A stretch of 64,000 nucleotides of DNA from Aurantibacillus circumpalustris (lineage in GTDB: Bacteria; Bacteroidota; Bacteroidia; B-17B0; Aurantibacillaceae), in contig NZ_CP121197.1 in assembly GCF_029625215.1 (NCBI RefSeq), forward strand, positions 620,001 through 684,000, in the 5' to 3' direction. The position numbers and the translations under genes are program-made. A model generated the notes under the pieces. That model was not told where the DNA came from, did no database searches, and saw only the letters and a program-made list of their open reading frames with translations. Positions 62,020-64,000 of the stretch are shown in pieces. How positions within the stretch are numbered: position 1 is the stretch's first letter; each line of letters starts with the position of its first letter.

Positions 62020-63357
62020 ATGAAAGAAAAGATACTGCATGAAACATATAAATTTTTCAGGGAATCAAATGATTTTAATGGAATTTCATTAACTGAATTG
62101 GCCAAAAAGGTTGGTATAAGTTATATAGAGATTTTCCCATATATGGAAGGATTAATAAACGAAGATTTTGTCTCAATCCAGGCTGGAGAAAATCCGCATA
62201 TTATTCGTATGGCTCATTACCCAAAAGATAAACAGTTGGAGTGTTTGAAAGAAGCTGAGCAGAACAAAACAGAAGTGATCAAAACTATTGAACCTAAGGG
62301 GTTCGATGTAGAATTTAACCCAATCGTGCTTGTATCTCAAAGTCATTCAAGATGCATTTATCCAAGTCCTAAATATTTAGAACAAACTTTGATTACTGCG
62401 GAATATGATAAAACTCCTTTTACAAAACGAATAGCATATGGAGAAGCACAATTGACTCCTGTATTCTTTGAAATTGATGTTTTGGAACGTTATTCTTCAG
62501 ATCCACGGTATCGTTTCTCGTTTGAAGATTATAGTGGGGAGATCTCAATAAATGAAACCTCAGATAAACCTTCTGAATTAAAAGAGACGGACCAGATTTT
62601 TCTAAAAACCTTTGGATTAGGTTATGATAACGAGGAAAACAGAGTTGCCGTTGCCTATTTAAGATATCTGTCTGATATGTCTTCCGAACATCAACTATAT
62701 TGGTATTCCAAGATGGTGGAAACCAAGTGTAAAATGGTTAAAGAGTATTTTAACAACACGATTATAGGAGATTGGGTATTCAGTCAATCGCTGTTTGCAG
62801 CAGTAATTGAGGAACAAATCTTGATTAATAAAATGTGTAAACTTATTATCGAAAAACCTCTTTTTAGAGAAACATTTAAGGATGAAAAGAGACCAAAGGA
62901 ATTTACCTTCTTCAATTCACCTACACTTGTGAACTATGAAAAGTTCATCACCGTCTTAGATAAAATGCTTTCTGATAATATTAATAAGTCATTTTTCAAA
63001 GGAGATATTGAAGAGTATGATATAGAAACAATTTCCGAGGGTGTAGTTGAACGTAAGCCTAAAGGTACTTTGAGACTTTTAGAAGAATGGTTAAGGCAAA
63101 ACTATACTTTACATGATGAAAATGGTTATGAAACTCTCATGGCACCGTTTAAAGAAGTAAGAAAAGAAAGGCAGAAACCTGCACATAAAATAAGCCAAAA
63201 TTATTATGATAAGGCTCTATTTAAAAAGCAAATGGATTTATTGAGCAAAGTCTATCACTCATTATTAAACTTGAGGTATATTTTTCATCAACACCGTAAG
63301 GCTAAACAAGTTCAAATCCCAAAATGGCTCGAAAAGGGTGAAATAAAGCACTTTTAA
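62020..63357 (+). CDS. unrecognised protein with an N-terminal helix-turn-helix-like segment
   Basis: 445 residues from the ATG at 62020; a TTG four codons earlier is also possible. Residues 1-60 (KILHETYKFFRESNDFNGISLTELAKKVGISYIEIFPYMEGLINEDFV, in outline) look like a winged helix-turn-helix. The rest is mixed and charged with no signal or membrane segment. The middle contains KYLEQTLITAEYDKTPFTKRIAYGEAQLTPVFFEI. The C-terminal half is helical, ending in KAKQVQIPKWLEKGEIK. The family is not recognised. The gene sits alone between strong terminators, as accessory genes often do. A DNA-binding or defence-related role would be speculation. Confidence 0.65.
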   Translation: MKEKILHETYKFFRESNDFNGISLTELAKKVGISYIEIFPYMEGLINEDFVSIQAGENPHIIRMAHYPKDKQLECLKEAEQNKTEVIKTIEPKGFDVEFNPIVLVSQSHSRCIYPSPKYLEQTLITAEYDKTPFTKRIAYGEAQLTPVFFEIDVLERYSSDPRYRFSFEDYSGEISINETSDKPSELKETDQIFLKTFGLGYDNEENRVAVAYLRYLSDMSSEHQLYWYSKMVETKCKMVKEYFNNTIIGDWVFSQSLFAAVIEEQILINKMCKLIIEKPLFRETFKDEKRPKEFTFFNSPTLVNYEKFITVLDKMLSDNINKSFFKGDIEEYDIETISEGVVERKPKGTLRLLEEWLRQNYTLHDENGYETLMAPFKEVRKERQKPAHKISQNYYDKALFKKQMDLLSKVYHSLLNLRYIFHQHRKAKQVQIPKWLEKGEIKHF

Positions 63358-63360
63358 AAT

Positions 63361-63390
63361 AAAAGAAGGAGTCAAATTGCTCCTTCTTTT
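63361..63390. terminator. terminator after the 445-residue protein
   Basis: AAAAGAAGGAG / CTCCTTCTTTT, an 11-bp stem with 8-base loop, between convergent genes; T runs on both strands. Confidence 0.85.
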
Positions 63391-63410
63391 TGCTTATACG
63401 AATATGTTTG

Positions 63411-63872
63411 CTAATTCGCACTACTTCCAGAAACAACAAGATTGTTAATGTATTTTTTGGCCATTTCATCGTTACCAATTACATTTTTTGAATAAAGCCA
63501 TCCTTTGTGCATATCTCCAAAGTTGATTATCCCTACCTTTTCAGGTTTCCTATATGAGTCTTCGAAGGTTATTTGATCTTTAATATCTACAATTTTCTTA
63601 TACCACCTTATTATTTGCACATTTTTATTGAGTTCAATATCATCAAGCAAGCAAAAAAAGTAACCGTTTCTAGCGACCACCCATGTGACTTGAGTGGGCG
63701 TTTGAAAAATTTTTAAAGCATAGGTGTTTATTACCTCCAAATTCCTTGAAGATATATCAATGTTTGAGACACTAAGCTTCTTGTGATTTTCATTAATAAA
63801 ATCAATAACGATGTTTTTAATTTCGTTCTCAGTCTTAAAAGACCTATATCCAAATAAAGAATAAAAGCTCAT
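63411..63872 (-). CDS. hypothetical protein, 153 aa
   Basis: I do not recognise this protein. It is soluble and acidic to neutral, with VTWVVARNGYFFCLLDDIEL and VQIIRWYKKIVDIKDQI as predicted strands. It ends YINNLVVSGSSAN. There is no signal peptide. It follows the small membrane protein gene on the same strand after 5 bases, so the two form an operon of unknown function. Confidence 0.65.
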   Translation of the reverse strand: MSFYSLFGYRSFKTENEIKNIVIDFINENHKKLSVSNIDISSRNLEVINTYALKIFQTPTQVTWVVARNGYFFCLLDDIELNKNVQIIRWYKKIVDIKDQITFEDSYRKPEKVGIINFGDMHKGWLYSKNVIGNDEMAKKYINNLVVSGSSAN

Positions 63873-63877
63873 TTTTA

Positions 63878-64000
63878 TTAAGTTCCAGTTTGGTTTAATT
63901 TTTCATCTTTTCCTTCATTAAGTTTCTTAATGATTTTTGGTAAAATTGTTGGCCAGGTAACTGCTATTGTTACGCACGCTATAATACTACATTTAAACAT
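63878..64000 (-). CDS. small membrane protein, start possibly beyond window
   Basis: The minus-strand frame runs from an ATG at the last three bases to TAA at 63878-63880. It gives 40 residues: one hydrophobic segment (IIACVTIAVTWPTILPKII) and a charged tail (KKLNEGKDEKLNQTGT). The ATG lies at the very edge, so a longer N-terminus cannot be excluded. Function unknown; probably co-transcribed with the 153-residue protein. Confidence 0.45.
   Translation of the reverse strand: MFKCSIIACVTIAVTWPTILPKIIKKLNEGKDEKLNQTGT

Overview
The window looks like a piece of a Bacteroidota chromosome (Flavobacteriia/Sphingobacteriia-type). The grounds are low G+C, several large secreted proteins ending in type IX secretion (T9SS) sorting domains, PKD and FG-GAP/ASPIC surface proteins, a 14-gene nuo operon with the short Bacteroidota form of NuoG, LytS/LytTR signalling, ECF sigma factors paired with membrane partners, no clear Shine-Dalgarno sequences, and scattered TAnnTTTG promoter elements. 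Both ends cut through genes: an alpha/beta hydrolase at the left and a small membrane protein at the right. No rRNA, CRISPR array, phage or insertion sequence was found.

Layout. 1-8.2 kb: housekeeping and hypothetical genes (alpha/beta hydrolase, YceH-like protein, a very Lys/Ala-rich exported protein, a TerB-DnaJ co-chaperone, a histone H1-like/CFI-box protein, DUF2461, FKBP isomerase, endonuclease III). 8.6-11 kb: a lone CheR methyltransferase and an ECF sigma/RskA anti-sigma pair. 11-15.5 kb: hemE, a T9SS M1 aminopeptidase and an RsmH-type rRNA methyltransferase. 15.5-16.2 kb: tRNA-Leu and tRNA-Arg genes separated by three 97-bp tandem repeats that carry pieces of the tRNA-Arg gene. 16.4-27 kb: LytTR regulator plus LytS-type kinase, an ASPIC/FG-GAP T9SS protein, a TPR hybrid histidine kinase, and a PNGase F-like T9SS protein. 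27-32.6 kb: pepD, an iron-type ABC permease/ATPase pair, a SET-domain protein, pth and holB. 32.6-38.1 kb (minus): an operon of ECF sigma factor, inner-membrane-anchored outer-membrane beta-barrel, PKD lipoprotein and PKD T9SS protein. 38.4-44.4 kb: cinA, DUF4197, a polytopic membrane protein, a UbiD-type decarboxylase and a MazG-like protein. 44.4-58.9 kb (minus): nuoABCDEFGHIJKLMN, with a lipoprotein gene between nuoF and nuoG and a four-helix-bundle (S23/IVP) gene between nuoJ and nuoK. 59-61.9 kb: tatA, gatA, mdh. 62-64 kb: three unrecognised genes that may be accessory.

How it fits together. The nuo cluster, malate dehydrogenase and the UbiD-type (possibly menaquinone-related) decarboxylase point to respiratory metabolism with a quinone pool. 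The T9SS cargos are an aminopeptidase, a deglycosylase-like enzyme and repeat proteins. They suggest a cell that degrades or adheres to proteinaceous, glycosylated material. The most unusual items are the sigma/double-membrane-barrel/PKD operon, the tRNA-Arg-derived tandem array with a mismatched tRNA acceptor stem, and the foreign genes and hairpin repeats inside the nuo operon.
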